DNA of 41,771 nt from Rhodobacterales bacterium 32-66-9 (GTDB taxonomy: Bacteria; Pseudomonadota; Alphaproteobacteria; Rhodobacterales; Rhodobacteraceae), in contig NCDY01000014.1 of NCBI GenBank assembly GCA_002280405.1, positions 1 through 41,771 on the forward strand, read 5' to 3'. The position numbers and the translations under genes are program-made. Under the pieces are notes generated by a model. That model was not told the DNA's origin and did no database searches. It saw only the letters and a program-made list of their open reading frames with translations. Below, in pieces: positions 1 through 7,576 of the stretch (positions are counted from its first letter, which is position 1; every line of letters begins with the position of its first letter).

Positions 1-1
1 T

Positions 2-256
2 GCCCTGCCGGGCATGGTTGCGGCGTTCATCCTGAGCCTCGTGCTGACCTGGAACGAGTATTTCTTCGCCGCGCTCCTGACCTCGACCTATGCCAACACC
101 CTGCCGGTGATGGTCGCCAGCCAGACCGGGTCGCAGGGGATCAGCTGGTGGTCGATGGCGGCCCTGTCGACGGCGGCAATCCTGCCCCTGATCGTGATCG
201 GGGTCGCTCTGGAACGGTTCATCATCAAGGGGATGGCGGCGGGGGCGGTGAAGTGA
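2..256 (+). CDS. ABC sugar transporter permease, MalG type (C-terminal end)
   Basis: The reading frame enters from before the window and ends in TGA. The visible 84 residues are the C-terminus of a carbohydrate ABC permease (binding-protein-dependent inner-membrane component, MalG/UgpE class). A hydrophobic helix with the motif LTWNEYFFAALLT is followed by a short loop and a last helix ending in ERFIIKGMAAGAVK, which is the typical tail of this family. It would form half of the membrane channel that imports a sugar. The mutarotase gene follows after 36 bp on the same strand, so the two are probably co-transcribed and the substrate is likely the sugar handled by the genes to the right. The substrate cannot be told from this fragment. 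Confidence 0.85.
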   Translation, partial: ALPGMVAAFILSLVLTWNEYFFAALLTSTYANTLPVMVASQTGSQGISWWSMAALSTAAILPLIVIGVALERFIIKGMAAGAVK

Positions 257-292
257 GGGGGGCAGTATTGCCCACCCTACGCAGAGGATCAC

Positions 293-835
293 ATGCTGAA
301 AGGGATCAACCAGCGGCTTTCGGCAGAGATCGTCCATGTCCTGATGCTGATGGGGCATGGCGACGATCTGGTCGTCTGCGATGTCAACCATCCGGCGGCG
401 ACCATTGCGGCCGCGACGACCTATGGCCGGCTGATCGACATGGCGGGCTGCGACATCCCGACAGCGGCGCGGGCGATCCTGACGCTGATGCCGCTGGACA
501 CCTTTGTCCCCGCGCCGGTCAGCCGGATGCAGGTCGTGGGCAACCCCGATGGCCAGGTGCCGATCTTTGCCCGGATGCAAGCCGTGGTAGACGAGGCCGA
601 AGGCCGCCCGGTGACCATTGGGGCACTGGAGCGGTTCGACTTCTACGCCGCTGCCAAGCGCGCCTTTGCGATCATCCGCACGGCGGACTCGGGCCCCTAC
701 ACCATTGGGGCACTGGAGCGGTTCGACTTCTACGCCGCTGCCAAGCGCGCCTTTGCGATCATCCGCACGGCGGACTCGGGCCCCTACGGCTGCTTCATCC
801 TGAAGAAGGGCGTGGTGGACCTGCCAGAACTTTAG
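293..835 (+). CDS. RbsD/FucU family sugar mutarotase with internal duplication
   Basis: This family interconverts the anomers of a free sugar (L-fucose for FucU, ribose for RbsD) in the cytoplasm after uptake. The N-terminus MLKGINQRLSAEIVHVLMLMGHGDDLVVCDVNHPA and the segment VVGNPDGQVPIF match the family; the conserved HGD is present. The ORF is 180 residues, but 29 residues (TIGALERFDFYAAAK... to ...SGPY) occur twice back to back, coded by an exact 87-bp tandem repeat. Without the second copy the protein would be 151 residues, close to normal for the family, and would end GPYGCFILKKGVVDLPEL. The repeated part is the helix and strand near the subunit interface, so the fold and decamer assembly may be disturbed. 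An ATG preceded by GAGGA sets the start. Its last 4 bases overlap the convergent creatininase gene. Confidence 0.88.
   Translation: MLKGINQRLSAEIVHVLMLMGHGDDLVVCDVNHPAATIAAATTYGRLIDMAGCDIPTAARAILTLMPLDTFVPAPVSRMQVVGNPDGQVPIFARMQAVVDEAEGRPVTIGALERFDFYAAAKRAFAIIRTADSGPYTIGALERFDFYAAAKRAFAIIRTADSGPYGCFILKKGVVDLPEL
614..787 (+). repeat. Exact 87-bp tandem duplication inside fucU-like gene
   Basis: Bases 614-700 and 701-787 are identical over all 87 positions, beginning ACCATTGGGGCACTGG and ending GGGCCCCTAC. The length is a multiple of three, so the frame stays open. No divergence between copies means either a very recent event or an assembly error. Confidence 0.97.
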
Positions 836-1572
836 GACTTCAGACCGAAGACGTCCCGAAGGTGAGCAAGGGCGATCTCGACCCCAGTTTCGCCTAGGGT
901 CAAAGTCGCCTGTCCGGCATCCGCCGTATACCAATGTTCCCCATCCTGCGCCCGGGCCATGTCGACCGTCTCGGGCGCGAGGGCCTGCATCAGCGCGGTC
1001 TCGCCCTTCCCGGCATGGTCGAAGGGAAAACCCGCGCCCTTGGGGAAGAGCGGGTGGATCCGGATCCAGTTGAACGGGTCGGCGGCGCGGGCCTGATCGG
1101 CGTAATAGTCCCGCATCGCCCGGTCGCCCCACCAGCCGGGGCCGCGCGTCGCCTCAAGGTGCCGCATGATCGCGGTGCGGCCCGCCAGCCGGAAGGCGAG
1201 GTCGGTGGGCATGCCCTGGTCAAAGCCCTCGGTCTGGTGGTGGATCACGCCGTGGATGTTGCGAAAGCCCGCCTTGATGAGCGCGGTGAACAGTCCCTCG
1301 GCCAGGGGCAGGATCGCGTTGGCATCAATGTGGAGCGTCCCCGTCCCCTCTGGCCCGGCGACAGCGTGGCTGGCCGCGCCATAGGCAAAGGGTGGCAGAG
1401 TGATGATCTGGTCGCCGAGGCGGTCCAGCACCTCGGTCACCGCCAGCAGATCCACCCCGGCGGGAAGATGCTGGCCGTGGTATTCCAGCACCCCGATGGG
1501 CAGGACGACGGGGGTGTTCACCGCAATGGCCTCCTGCAACTGGTGCGGGCGCAGGCGGGCGAAGTCGGTCAC
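832..1572 (-). CDS. Creatininase-family amidohydrolase
   Basis: A 246-residue protein of the creatininase/creatinine amidohydrolase family, binuclear-metal enzymes that open cyclic amides; many members act on unknown substrates. The N-terminal block PIGVLEYHGQHLPAGVD holds the family metal ligands (Glu, His and Asp in the E-x-H-G-x-H-L-P-x-x-x-D pattern). The second block SHAVAGPEGTGTLHID resembles the family's GTxxx turn. It is the last gene of a leftward run (SgcQ-like, M42 peptidase, FGGY kinase, this gene) whose members overlap by four bases, so it is translated as part of one operon. Its role in the sugar cluster is unknown. A lactone- or amide-opening step is possible but is only inference. 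Confidence 0.8.
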   Translation of the reverse strand: MTDFARLRPHQLQEAIAVNTPVVLPIGVLEYHGQHLPAGVDLLAVTEVLDRLGDQIITLPPFAYGAASHAVAGPEGTGTLHIDANAILPLAEGLFTALIKAGFRNIHGVIHHQTEGFDQGMPTDLAFRLAGRTAIMRHLEATRGPGWWGDRAMRDYYADQARAADPFNWIRIHPLFPKGAGFPFDHAGKGETALMQALAPETVDMARAQDGEHWYTADAGQATLTLGETGVEIALAHLRDVFGLKS

Positions 1573-2926
1573 GGCAGCGCCTGCATCAGGTCGCGGGTCT
1601 GGGCATAGAGCCGTTTCCAGAGCGGGTATTGGGTTCTGTAGGCGGGGACATGGCCCGGCGTCACGGTGCTGGCACCGGGATTCCAGGTCAGGATGTCCTG
1701 CGGCTGGACAGCCCCGATCGCCAGCGCGGCCAGGAAGGCGTCGCCATAGCTTGCGCCGATGGTCTTTTCGCAGACATGCTGGGCGATGCCGCCGAAATCC
1801 GAGGTGGCTTGCAGCCAGAGCGGGTTCTTCGTGCCGCCGCCGACAGCGAGGACGCGGTCGGGGGAGGCTCCGACTTCGGCATAGGTCTCCAGCACATGCG
1901 CGGTCCCGGCGGCGATGCCTTCGCAGACGGCGCGGAACATGTCCGCGCGGGTGTGGGTGAGGTTCAGGCCGAAGAACGCCCCCCGCGCGTGGGGGTCGTG
2001 GATCGGCGTCCGCTCGCCCGAGAAATAGGGCAGGCAGATCAGGCCCTTTGCGCCCTTGGGGCTACCTTGCGCTTCGGTCACGAGCTGGGCAAAGTCCGTG
2101 TCGCGGGCCAGCTGGTCGCGGAACCAGTGGGTCAGCGTTCCGCTTGTCGCCAGCCCCGCCATCGAGGCGTGCATCCCGGGAAAGAGCCAGGGCGCATACC
2201 ACAGCCGCGGGTCGCGGACGGGCTCGGCCGTGACCTGGATGATGAAGATGGTCGAGCCATACATCAGCATCATCTCGCCCGCAGCCTTCACGCCGACGCT
2301 GACCGCCTCGGCAGCCGCGTCGATGGTGCCGCAGGTGACGGGGGTGCCCTCGGCGAGGCCGGTTTCGCGGGCGGCTTCAGCGGTGACGTGGCCTGCAATC
2401 TTGGTGGACCACATGAGGCGCGGGAGTTTTGAAAGCGGGATGATCTCGGGGGCGAGGTCGGAGGTCCAGTTTTGTGTCGTGACGTCGTAGAGCGGCGAGA
2501 AGTTCGCGGCGGTGTAGTGGTCGATGACGTATTCACCGGTCAGCTTCCAGGTCAGGTAGCTGGTGGAGGTCAGGACCATCGCGGTCTTTGCGTAGAGGTC
2601 GGGGCGGGTGTCCTTGAGCCACAGGATCTTTGGCCCGACCGACTGCGAGGTCCCGCGCTGTCAACGGGCAGCATGCAGGGGCCGATGGCGCTGGCGGCGA
2701 CGGCCTTGATCGCTGTCGGGTCAAGGCCGGATTGCGCAAGGAGCGCCCGGGTCAGGTGGACGAAGTCGCCCCACCAGTCTTCCTCCGCCCGGTGTTCGGC
2801 CCACCCGGCGCGGGGGACAATCATCTTGTGGGGGCGCGAGGCCTGGGCGGTGATGCGGCCCTGATGGTCCACAAGGACGCCTTTGGATTCGAAGGTGCCG
2901 ATATCAATTCCAAGCGTATGGGTCAT
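1569..2926 (-). pseudogene. FGGY-family carbohydrate kinase, broken by an internal frameshifting deletion
   Basis: FGGY kinases phosphorylate pentoses, hexuloses or related polyols. The N-terminal piece (2570-2926) starts MTHTLGIDIGTFESKGVLVD, the ATP-phosphate 1 motif, and runs to IGPCMLPVDSAG. The C-terminal piece lies in another frame and resumes with SQSVGPKILWLKDTRPDLYAKTAMV, then SYLTWKLTGEYVIDHYTAA and the ATP-binding part LAVGGGTKNPLWLQ. Family members have about 50 more residues between these blocks, including the sugar-binding Asp region. The two parts together give about 450 codons against roughly 500 expected. So about 50 codons are missing and the frame is lost near 2640-2655. 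The gene overlaps both neighbours by four bases (2923-2926, 1569-1572), so it was an integral operon member until recently. It is not functional as read, unless the sequence is wrong here. Confidence 0.88.
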
Positions 2927-4011
2927 CGGGTGAGCTTCAGGTCCGGGGCAATGGCGGAGAGGGCGGTGTCAAGCAGGATGACGATGCCTTCGAGGTCTTG
3001 GGGGTCCACCACTTCCAGCGCGGAGTGCGAATAGCGCATCGGGAAACCGACATCGAGGCAGGCGACGCCTTCGGGGCCCATGAACTGGATGTAGGAGAGG
3101 TCGGTGAGCGCCCCGGTGTGGGCGGAGCGTTGCAGGGGGAGGTTCGCGGTTGCGGCTGCGGTTTCCATCAGGCGGACGAGGGCGGGGTGGGGGATCACGC
3201 CGTTCAGGGTGCCGCGGCCGTGGAAGGAGTAAAGGCTGATGCCGGGTCCGCCCCCGAGGGTGACGTCGCCTCGGGCGGTCATGTCGGGGGTGTCGCAGGC
3301 CAGGAGGAGGTCGATCTGGAGCGCGATGGCGGGTTGCAAGGCCGTGGCGGCGGGGAGGACGCCGCGGAGGTTGTATTCCTCTTGCACCGACCAGACGAGG
3401 TGGAGGGTGGGGCCGGGTTTGTGCTGGCGGACCTCGGCGAGTTTCAGGAGGGCGGCGCATCCGGCGCGGTCATCGACCGAGGTGCCGGCGATGCGGCCAT
3501 TCGCAAGGGTCAGGGCGCGGGGGAGGTAGGTGACGGGGGTGCCGATGCGGACGCCTGCGGCTTCGGCTTCGGCTTTCGTCGAGAAGCCCGCGTCGATGTA
3601 GAGGTCGGCATAGGGCAGGACTTTGTATTTCTCGTCCGGCCCGGTGGCGTGGTGGCTTTTGTTGGCGATCACGGCGGGGAGGTCGCCATGGTCGGTGCAA
3701 AGAAGGACCGCCTGCGCAGGCAGCGCGCGTTCGGGAACGCCACCGAGGCGTTCGAGGCGGATGAGGCCCGAGGCTTCCACCTTGCGGACGACAAAGCCGA
3801 GCTGGTCCATGTGGGTGAAGACCATCACGGGCGGCAGCGCGGGGTCGCCCGTGATGGTGCAGGTCAGGTTGCCGAGGCGGTCGGAGGTGTGGGGGAGGCC
3901 GAGGGCGTCGAGATGGGCGGCGATGGCGGCGGCGACGCGGCTCTCATGGCCGGAAAGGCCGGGGATCAGCATCAGTTCGACGGTCAGGTCGGCGACGGAG
4001 GCGAGGGTCAT
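2923..4011 (-). CDS. M42-family metallopeptidase (SgcX/FrvX-like)
   Basis: A 362-residue member of the M42 glutamyl-aminopeptidase/endoglucanase-M family, cytoplasmic dodecameric zinc exopeptidases. Expected ligands and catalytic residues are visible: THMDQLGF (His67, Asp69), SVDDRAG (Asp180/181), SVQEEYNLRG (Glu211/212), ACDT (Asp240) and MRYSHSALEV (His329). Length and order are normal and the gene looks intact. It sits between the SgcQ-like gene and the FGGY kinase with four-base overlaps on both sides. In E. coli the sgc operon also pairs an SgcQ protein with an M42 peptidase (SgcX), and homologues (FrvX) occur in other sugar operons, so these peptidases recur in carbohydrate clusters. 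Their substrate there is not known. Glycan or peptide hydrolysis is an open question. Confidence 0.87.
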   Translation of the reverse strand: MTLASVADLTVELMLIPGLSGHESRVAAAIAAHLDALGLPHTSDRLGNLTCTITGDPALPPVMVFTHMDQLGFVVRKVEASGLIRLERLGGVPERALPAQAVLLCTDHGDLPAVIANKSHHATGPDEKYKVLPYADLYIDAGFSTKAEAEAAGVRIGTPVTYLPRALTLANGRIAGTSVDDRAGCAALLKLAEVRQHKPGPTLHLVWSVQEEYNLRGVLPAATALQPAIALQIDLLLACDTPDMTARGDVTLGGGPGISLYSFHGRGTLNGVIPHPALVRLMETAAATANLPLQRSAHTGALTDLSYIQFMGPEGVACLDVGFPMRYSHSALEVVDPQDLEGIVILLDTALSAIAPDLKLTR

Positions 4012-4820
4012 CTGCCGCCCCGGGCTGCGCGGGCGCGGGCCATGAAATCGGCGGCGCGGTCGGGGTCGACGGCGGCCCAGGTGTCGCCGTTGTGTTTGAG
4101 GGCTGAGCCGACGATGCAGCCGTCGGCCACCGCCAGCACGTCGGCGACGGTGGCGTGCTTGACGCCGGTGTTCGCAAGGACGGGCGTGGTGGGCAGGACG
4201 CGCTTGACGCCCTCAAGGTCCTCCATCCGCGCGGCCTCGCCGGTGATGGCACCCGAGACGAGGACGGCGTCGGGGATCGAGGAGAACACCGCCGAACGCG
4301 CCCGGTCGGGCAAGGGGCGACGGTCGAGGCTGTCGGCGAACTCGGCCGAAACGTTGTAGAGGCGGGCCACGCCCCCGGCCCCGAGGCGTTGGGCGTAACG
4401 GACGGCAGCGCCTGCGTCGGGCGCCCAGACGCCCATGTCAGAGGCATAGGTGCCGGTGAAGATCTCGCGCACGAAGGCGGCCCCGGTGGCAGCGGCGACG
4501 GCGAAGCTGGACATCGGGTCCCAGAGGACGTTGACGCCGAAGGGCACGGTGATCTCGTCGCGAAGACGGCCGATGATGTAGGCCATCGTGGCCGAGGTGG
4601 CGGTGTCGACGCGCAGCTCGTAGGGGCGGTCGTTTTCGTTGCCGAACATCACCGCGTCGAAGCCCGCGGCTTGCAGGGCGCGCAGATCGGCGCGGGCGGC
4701 GGCCAGGATACCCTCGACCCCAACCCCGGCGTCATGCAGCGGCGCGCCGGGAGAAGCCCCGAGATGCACCATCGCAATCACCGGCTTGCGGTCCCCGAAA
4801 ACGGCTTGAAAACGCGACAT
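4008..4820 (-). CDS. BtpA/SgcQ family TIM-barrel protein
   Basis: A 270-residue member of the BtpA/SgcQ family, predicted TIM-barrel proteins. Plant and cyanobacterial BtpA affects photosystem I stability; SgcQ is an uncharacterised member of a bacterial sugar operon. Recognisable family blocks are KPVIAMVHLGASPGAP near the N-terminus, DAVMFGNENDRPY, PFGVNVLWDPMSSFAVA, the SGAITG loop, and the C-terminal TGVKHATVADVLAVADGCIVGSALK phosphate-binding-like end. It is the first gene of the leftward operon and lies divergent from the aldo/keto reductase gene, with an operator-like palindrome in the 85-bp gap. A role as sugar(-phosphate) lyase, epimerase or isomerase is an inference from fold and context. 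Confidence 0.83.
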   Translation of the reverse strand: MSRFQAVFGDRKPVIAMVHLGASPGAPLHDAGVGVEGILAAARADLRALQAAGFDAVMFGNENDRPYELRVDTATSATMAYIIGRLRDEITVPFGVNVLWDPMSSFAVAAATGAAFVREIFTGTYASDMGVWAPDAGAAVRYAQRLGAGGVARLYNVSAEFADSLDRRPLPDRARSAVFSSIPDAVLVSGAITGEAARMEDLEGVKRVLPTTPVLANTGVKHATVADVLAVADGCIVGSALKHNGDTWAAVDPDRAADFMARARAARGGR

Positions 4821-4880
4821 CTGATCCCCCCTGCCGCGCCACGCTAGCGCGAAAGATATTGGACGGGAAGCGGGAACACT

Positions 4881-4892
4881 CTAGCATGTCAG
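4881..4892. promoter_or_regulatory. Putative operator, site 1 (CTAGCATGTCAG)
   Basis: It lies in the gap between the divergent SgcQ-like and aldo/keto reductase genes. It matches 10 of 12 bases of the perfect palindrome CTAACATGTTAG found just in front of the GntR-type regulator gene (7507-7518). The outer CT...AG and central CATG are symmetric. A shared operator for the cluster's FCD-type regulator is inferred. Confidence 0.5.
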
Positions 4893-4905
4893 GTGCTTCA
4901 GGGGG

Positions 4906-5928
4906 ATGCAGATGCTGGCGACAAGGCACTGGGATCGGCTGGGAAACGGGGGGCTGACCTTTACCGAGCTGGGGTTCGGGGCGGCGCCCTTGGGGAACCT
5001 CTTCCGGGCGATCACCGACGATGAGGCGCATGCGGTGCTTGAGGCGGCCTGGGCGGGCGGCGTGCGCTATTTCGACACCGCGCCGCTTTATGGTCTGGGG
5101 CTGTCGGAGACCCGGCTGAACCGGTTTCTGCGTGGCAAGCCTCGGGACGACTATGTGCTGTCGACGAAGATCGGGCGGCTTCTGAAGGCAGTTCCCCCGG
5201 ACCGGCGCGACGGGATGGGCAAGTGGATCGACGTGCCCTCGCGGCAGGAAGTCTACGACTACGGCTACGACGGCACGATGCGGAGCCTTGAGTTTTCGCT
5301 GGAACGGCTGGGGGTGGAGCGGATTGACATCCTCTATGCGCATGATCTGGACATCTTCAACCACGGCAACCCGGCGGCCCTGCAAGCGCGGCTGGATGAG
5401 TTTATGGCCGGTGGCTACCGCGCGCTGGTGAAGCTGCGCGATCAGGGGGTGATCCGGGCCTTCGGCGCGGGGCTCAACGAGTGGCAGCCCTGCCAGTGGC
5501 TGCTGGAGCGGGGCGATTTCGACATCTTCCTCTTGGCGGGACGCTACACGCTGCTGGAGCAGGAGGCGCTGGAGAGTTTCCTGCCGCTTTGCCAGACGCG
5601 CGGCGTCGGGGTGGTGATCGGCGGGCCTTACAACTCGGGCATTCTGGCCACGGGGCCGCGCCCCGGGGCGCATTGGAACTATGCCCCGGCGCCGGACTGG
5701 GTGATGACGAAGGCGGGGCGGTTGCAGGAGGTCTGCGCGGCCCATGGCGTGCGGCTGGTGGATGCGGCGTTCCGGTTTCCGTTGCTGCATCCGGCGGTGG
5801 TATCGGTGATCCCGGGTGGGCAGGGTCTGGGGGAGATGGCGTCGAACCTGTCGGCGGCAGGGGCGAAGATACCAGAGGTTCTGTGGCAGGACCTGAGGGG
5901 GCAGGGACTGGTGCGTGCCGACGGATAA
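4906..5928 (+). CDS. Aldo/keto reductase, L-fucose (D-threo-aldose) 1-dehydrogenase type
   Basis: A 340-residue NAD(P)-dependent enzyme that would oxidise the free aldose to its lactone, the first step of the non-phosphorylating fucose pathway. The aldo/keto reductase tetrad is visible: Asp57 and Tyr62 in YFDTAPLYGLGLSE, Lys88 in STKIGR and His146 in YAHDLD. The C-terminal cofactor-binding motif SVIPGGQGLGEMASNL is typical of the D-threo-aldose dehydrogenase/pyridoxal dehydrogenase branch. The start is the ATG after an AGGGGG ribosome site; a second ATG lies two codons on. It is divergent from the SgcQ operon and convergent with the isomerase gene, with a long palindrome between the stops. 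Substrate assignment to L-fucose rests on family and on the adjacent FucU-like and lactonase-like genes; L-galactose or D-arabinose are alternatives. Confidence 0.83.
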   Translation: MQMLATRHWDRLGNGGLTFTELGFGAAPLGNLFRAITDDEAHAVLEAAWAGGVRYFDTAPLYGLGLSETRLNRFLRGKPRDDYVLSTKIGRLLKAVPPDRRDGMGKWIDVPSRQEVYDYGYDGTMRSLEFSLERLGVERIDILYAHDLDIFNHGNPAALQARLDEFMAGGYRALVKLRDQGVIRAFGAGLNEWQPCQWLLERGDFDIFLLAGRYTLLEQEALESFLPLCQTRGVGVVIGGPYNSGILATGPRPGAHWNYAPAPDWVMTKAGRLQEVCAAHGVRLVDAAFRFPLLHPAVVSVIPGGQGLGEMASNLSAAGAKIPEVLWQDLRGQGLVRADG

Positions 5929-5933
5929 GCCAA

Positions 5934-5963
5934 GCCCAAGAATTTTCTAGAAAATTCTTGGGC
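5934..5963. terminator. 30-bp perfect palindrome, likely bidirectional terminator
   Basis: Two exactly complementary 15-base arms (GCCCAAGAATTTTCT and its reverse complement) meet at 5948/5949 with no spacer. It lies between the convergent stops at 5928 and 5967. As RNA it would form a hairpin with a CUAG loop from either strand, as expected of a shared terminator, though there is no long U tract. Confidence 0.7.
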
Positions 5964-5966
5964 CGG

Positions 5967-6932
5967 TCAGGCGCCGTAGAGCGCAGCCATGACAATGCGC
6001 GTAGCAAGTGCCGCGTCTTGACCGGCCTGAGCCCTTGCCAGCGCCGCATTCCCGGCCAGCGTCCGCGCAATGGCGCGCAGGCGGTCGGTGACGGCGATGT
6101 TCGCGCGCGCCTCGCCCACCGGATCGGTGCCGCCGTGGTCGGGGAAGGTGTCGAAGTAGATCACCCCGTCGTAGGCGGCACGGTCGAGGGCCACGAACAG
6201 CTCCACCGTCTGCACGGGATGCACCGAGCCGGCGATCAGCCCGTCGTCGCGCTTGCCGTAGCCGTCGTTGAGGTGGACGCCGAGGATGCGGCTGTGGCGC
6301 GCGGCCAGCATCGCGGCGCGGGCGGGCATCTCGCCCGCGAAAAGCATGTGGCAGAAATCGAGCGTGACGCCGGTGTTCGGGCGGGCGACCTCGGCCAGCG
6401 CCAGAAGCGTGGTGGTCATGTCCGGCATCACCACATGGGCGCGGGGCTCACTGGGTTTGTATTCCACGGCGATGTCGATGGCGGGGTTGTGGTCGGCAAC
6501 CTCGGCAATGGCGGCAATGCTGTCGTCCCACATCCGGGCGTAATCCGCCTGAAACGAGTAGTCGAACCCGTCCTGCCCCATCCAGAGCGTCATCAACCGC
6601 CCACCCATTTCGGCCAGGGCGTCAAGCCCGCGTCTGGTCAGGTCGATGGCGGCGCGGCGGGTGGTAGGGTCGGGGTGGGTGAAGGCGCCAAGACGGAAGC
6701 CGGGGTCGGTGTAGTAGCGCATGGCCAGGCCGTTCAGCGCCATGCCGTGATCGGCCAGAAGCCGCGACAGTTCAGCCGGGCCATGGTGGTCGAAATGGTC
6801 GGGATAGTTCAGGTCGGCGGCATCAAGTCCGCCGACCCGGCCTGCGGCGGCGATCATCTCGGCCACCGAGTCACCCTTTTGCCTGAACGCGTTCAGCCGG
6901 GTCGCATAGCGCGGGCGGTTGGGCAGGGTCAT
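5967..6932 (-). CDS. Sugar isomerase/epimerase, xylose-isomerase-like TIM barrel
   Basis: A 321-residue protein of the AP-endonuclease-2/xylose-isomerase-like TIM-barrel superfamily, which isomerises or epimerises sugars with a divalent metal. Probable metal ligands are Glu157 (VEYKPSEPR), Asp192 (TLDFCH), His220 (GVHLNDGYG) and a late acidic residue in VIYFDTFPDHGG. The EYKPSEPR block resembles the EKPxEP signature of the L-rhamnose isomerase-type branch. It overlaps the regulator gene upstream by four bases (6929-6932), so regulator and isomerase share a transcript. In this cluster it would interconvert the imported sugar and a ketose, or act later on a keto-sugar; the precise reaction cannot be read from sequence. 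Confidence 0.8.
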   Translation of the reverse strand: MTLPNRPRYATRLNAFRQKGDSVAEMIAAAGRVGGLDAADLNYPDHFDHHGPAELSRLLADHGMALNGLAMRYYTDPGFRLGAFTHPDPTTRRAAIDLTRRGLDALAEMGGRLMTLWMGQDGFDYSFQADYARMWDDSIAAIAEVADHNPAIDIAVEYKPSEPRAHVVMPDMTTTLLALAEVARPNTGVTLDFCHMLFAGEMPARAAMLAARHSRILGVHLNDGYGKRDDGLIAGSVHPVQTVELFVALDRAAYDGVIYFDTFPDHGGTDPVGEARANIAVTDRLRAIARTLAGNAALARAQAGQDAALATRIVMAALYGA

Positions 6933-7505
6933 GGCTGTCCGGGGGCTGAGAAAAGCTCTGGGTGGTTGCGTTCAAGCGGCTGGAGATAGGTCAGAAGCTG
7001 GCGCAAGTGGTGCTGGACCGCCAGACGGGCGGCCTGGGGATCGCGTGCCTCGAACGCCGCGAGGATCAGCCGATGCTCGTCGAGCGTGGCCTGAAGGCGG
7101 CCGGGAACCGGCAGGATCAGTTGCCGGGCGCGATGCACGGACAGCCAGGCGGTCTGCGACACCTGCGGCAGGCGGGGAAAGCCGGTGAAGGACAGCATCA
7201 TGTCGTGCATCTGGCCATCCAGGCCCATGAAGCCCTGTTGGTCACCGTCCGCAGCCAGCGCCTCTTGCAGCCTGAGGTTGCGGCGCAGATCGCGCAGCTG
7301 ATCGTCGGTGACCTGTTGACACGCCGAGCCGGTCACAGATCTCGGGCTTGCGGATGATGTCGCCGGGGCGGTAGGCGAGGGTCAGGATCGCGTGTTTCAG
7401 GCTTTGATAGACCCGCTGGCCTAGCGAGCCCTGCAGCCGGTCGAGCGGCACCAGCCGCGCGGCGTCATTCTGGTCTTGTGATCCGGTCGAGGGCGGCTGT
7501 AGCAT
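6929..7505 (-). pseudogene. GntR/FCD-family transcriptional regulator, broken by an internal deletion
   Basis: The N-terminal piece (starting at 7505) carries the first part of a GntR winged helix: LGQRVYQSLKHAILTLAYRPGD followed by ICDRLGVS, where the recognition helix should begin. The rest of the winged helix and the start of the FCD ligand domain are missing. In another frame the sequence resumes at QQVTDDQLRDLRRNLRLQEAL and continues as a normal FCD domain, with the histidine-rich segment VQHHLRQLLTYL at the end. Compared with typical FCD regulators of about 220-240 residues, roughly 50 codons are lost and the frame changes near 7318-7324. As written no DNA-binding regulator is made, so the cluster would be deregulated. 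It heads the isomerase transcript and faces the dehydratase gene across an operator-like palindrome. Confidence 0.85.
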
Positions 7506-7518
7506 GCTAACATGTTAG
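7500..7518. promoter_or_regulatory. Putative operator, site 2 (overlapping palindromes)
   Basis: TAGCATGCTA (7500-7509) and CTAACATGTTAG (7507-7518) are both perfect palindromes and overlap by three bases. The site touches the start codon of the GntR-type gene (7505) and lies about 60 bp before the dehydratase gene. The second palindrome nearly matches the sequence at 4881-4892. An autoregulatory GntR operator is the likely reading. Confidence 0.55.
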
Positions 7519-7576
7519 ACTTGGCGGCCCGGCTGTCAAGAAAGCGCAGCAGGGACCGCGGGATCGGGGTGACATC

